A DNA stretch of 64,000 nucleotides from Rosettibacter firmus. GTDB taxonomy: Bacteria > Bacteroidota > Ignavibacteria > Ignavibacteriales > Melioribacteraceae. Shown here one piece after another: positions 62,834 to 64,000 of this stretch. Within the stretch, counting starts at the first letter, position 1; every line of letters begins with the position of its first letter. A program made the translations under genes and the position numbers. The stretch spans positions 286,750 through 350,749 of the forward strand of contig NZ_JAYKGJ010000003.1 of NCBI RefSeq assembly GCF_036860695.1, written 5' to 3'. The notes under the pieces were generated by a model, which searched no databases, had not been told where the DNA came from, and saw only the letters and a program-made list of their open reading frames with translations.

Positions 62834-64000
62834 GCATTTAACAAAAGCATTAAAGGTTGCTCGTGCAGGCATATCACAATTCCACTATGGTTCGATTCAT
62901 ACTAAAATTGTTAACAACAATCTGGAGGAAGAAAATGAAATCACAATTCCACTATGGTTCGATTCATACCGTAAAGAAAATTAAATTTTATGTTGAGGAG
63001 GTTGAATCACAATTCCACTATGGTTCGATTCATACAATAATGAAGTGTTTGAAATAATTTTCGAAGTAGAAATATCACAATTCCACTATGGTTCGATTCA
63101 TACTCCTGGTGAAAAAATCATAGAGATAGGAAAAATCAAATATCACAATTCCACTATGGTTCGATTCATACCGCCTGGAGTACAGTATAACACAAATGGA
63201 GGTACTATCACAATTCCACTATGGTTCGATTCATAATAGAACTCGAGGCTTATGATGATGAAATTCTTAAAATCACAATTCCACTATGGTTCGATTCATA
63301 CCTAAGCAATGGATTTGAAATTATTACAGATGCTATGATCACAATTCCACTATGGTTCGATTCATACTAAAATTGTTAACAACAATCTGGAGGAAGAAAA
63401 TGAAATCACAATTCCACTATGGTTCGATTCATACCGTAAAGAAAATTAAATTTTATGTTGAGGAGGTTGAATCACAATTCCACTATGGTTCGATTCATAC
63501 TACTTAACTCACTCTAATATAATGATTTATGTATGTTAATCACAATTCCACTATGGTTCGATTCATACTGAAAATAGCTCCATTATTAGAAAATGGCTTG
63601 AATAGATCACAATTCCACTATGGTTCGATTCATACTGGAATTAAACCTTTTATCCTTGATAAAGAGAACAAAATCACAATTCCACTATGGTTCGATTCAT
63701 ACATCCAAATTGTTCAAATTACTTATTTGAAATTGGGCGAGAATCACAATTCCACTATGGTTCGATTCATACGTAGAAAAAAATTACTCTCATATAGTTT
63801 CACTTGCCAATCACAATTCCACTATGGTTCGATTCATACTTTATAAGACAATTAAAATGTGATAGTGAAAAGATAAAATCACAACTCCACTATGGTTCGA
63901 TTCATACTAATTGAAAAACACAAAGAGATAAGATTGGCAGAGATAATCACAATTCCACTATGGTTCGATTCATACTGGAATTAAACCTTTTATCCTTGAT
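62804..64000 (-). CRISPR. CRISPR array, at least 18 repeats of 30 bp, continues beyond the window
   Basis: The repeat begins ATCACAATTCC and ends GGTTCGATTCATAC on the plus strand; copies start at 62804 (first three bases degenerate), 62873, 62940, 63006, 63074, 63142, 63207, 63272, 63338, 63405, 63471, 63539, 63606, 63673, 63743, 63810, 63878 and 63946. Seventeen full spacers are 35-40 bp, and 15 are distinct. Variants: last base A in the copy at 63207, T to C in the copy at 63878. Read on the minus strand the repeat has the layout of type I-B-like repeats (start GTATGAATC, end GGAATTGTGAT), so transcription from a leader to the right is likely and the left end is the trailer. No cas gene is in the window. 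Confidence 0.97.

Noticed and set aside
62857..63846. Open frames in the CRISPR region that encode repeated peptides such as SQFHYGSIHT
   Set aside because: The peptide repeats are simple translations of the CRISPR repeat, with spacers in between; there is no start site or ribosome binding site.

Overview
The window reads as a piece of a low-GC (about 30% G+C by eye), Gram-negative, anaerobic or facultative chromosome from the Bacteroidota/Chlorobi side, most likely Ignavibacteria. Supporting signs: a secreted dehydrogenase ends in a type IX secretion sorting domain with the NYPNPFN motif; there is a HmuY-like lipoprotein, a TonB receptor, several outer-membrane beta-barrel proteins and very many c-type hemes. 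Coding is dense, in long runs of co-directional genes with 4-bp stop/start overlaps.

Left third (1-16,050, minus strand): a partial MFS exporter, then nearly the whole heme pathway from glutamyl-tRNA (hemX/ccsA-like, hemA, C, D, E, N, H, Y and B; only hemL is not seen), with an M3 peptidase and the zwf-pgl pair between hem genes. hemC, hemD, hemE and hemH all appear to use TTG starts.

16,000-29,950 (minus strand): a respiratory locus with 58 heme-binding motifs in six proteins. An upstream unit encodes a four-cluster ferredoxin, an NrfD-type quinol subunit, a 13-heme cytochrome, a histidine kinase with two periplasmic heme motifs, and two response regulators whose output domain resembles glycine-cleavage H protein. 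A second unit encodes a 16-heme/cytochrome b fusion, a tetraheme cytochrome, a beta-barrel, a 14-heme cytochrome and a 9-heme lipoprotein, closed by a terminator. The order looks like an electron path from quinol across the periplasm to an outer-membrane conduit, and the heme cluster just downstream would supply cofactor.

30,200-50,200: a three-part aromatic biosynthesis fusion (chorismate mutase, prephenate dehydratase, DAHP synthase), glutaredoxin-like protein and groES without groEL, a TPP enzyme with a cupin, an operon of PPIase, anchored solute-binding protein, histidine kinase and sigma-54 activator, uvrA, a GH67 alpha-glucuronidase, an EVE protein, and a CHASE4/PAS kinase overlapping an outer-membrane protein gene.

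50,370-55,430: an islet between two near-identical 190-bp photolyase segments. It holds an exported CbiX-like chelatase, a HmuY-like lipoprotein, a TonB receptor and a LuxR regulator with a degenerate receiver domain, with three inverted repeats around the receptor promoter. Then come the intact class II photolyase, a phosphoesterase, two thioredoxin-fold proteins, the T9SS dehydrogenase and serA.

Right end (62,000-64,000): tRNA-Lys with a terminator and a decayed copy of its 3' end, three tandem hairpin-rich units, two of which contain a CRISPR repeat split by the same 20-bp palindromic insert, and a CRISPR array of at least 18 repeats that runs off the window. No cas genes are in view.
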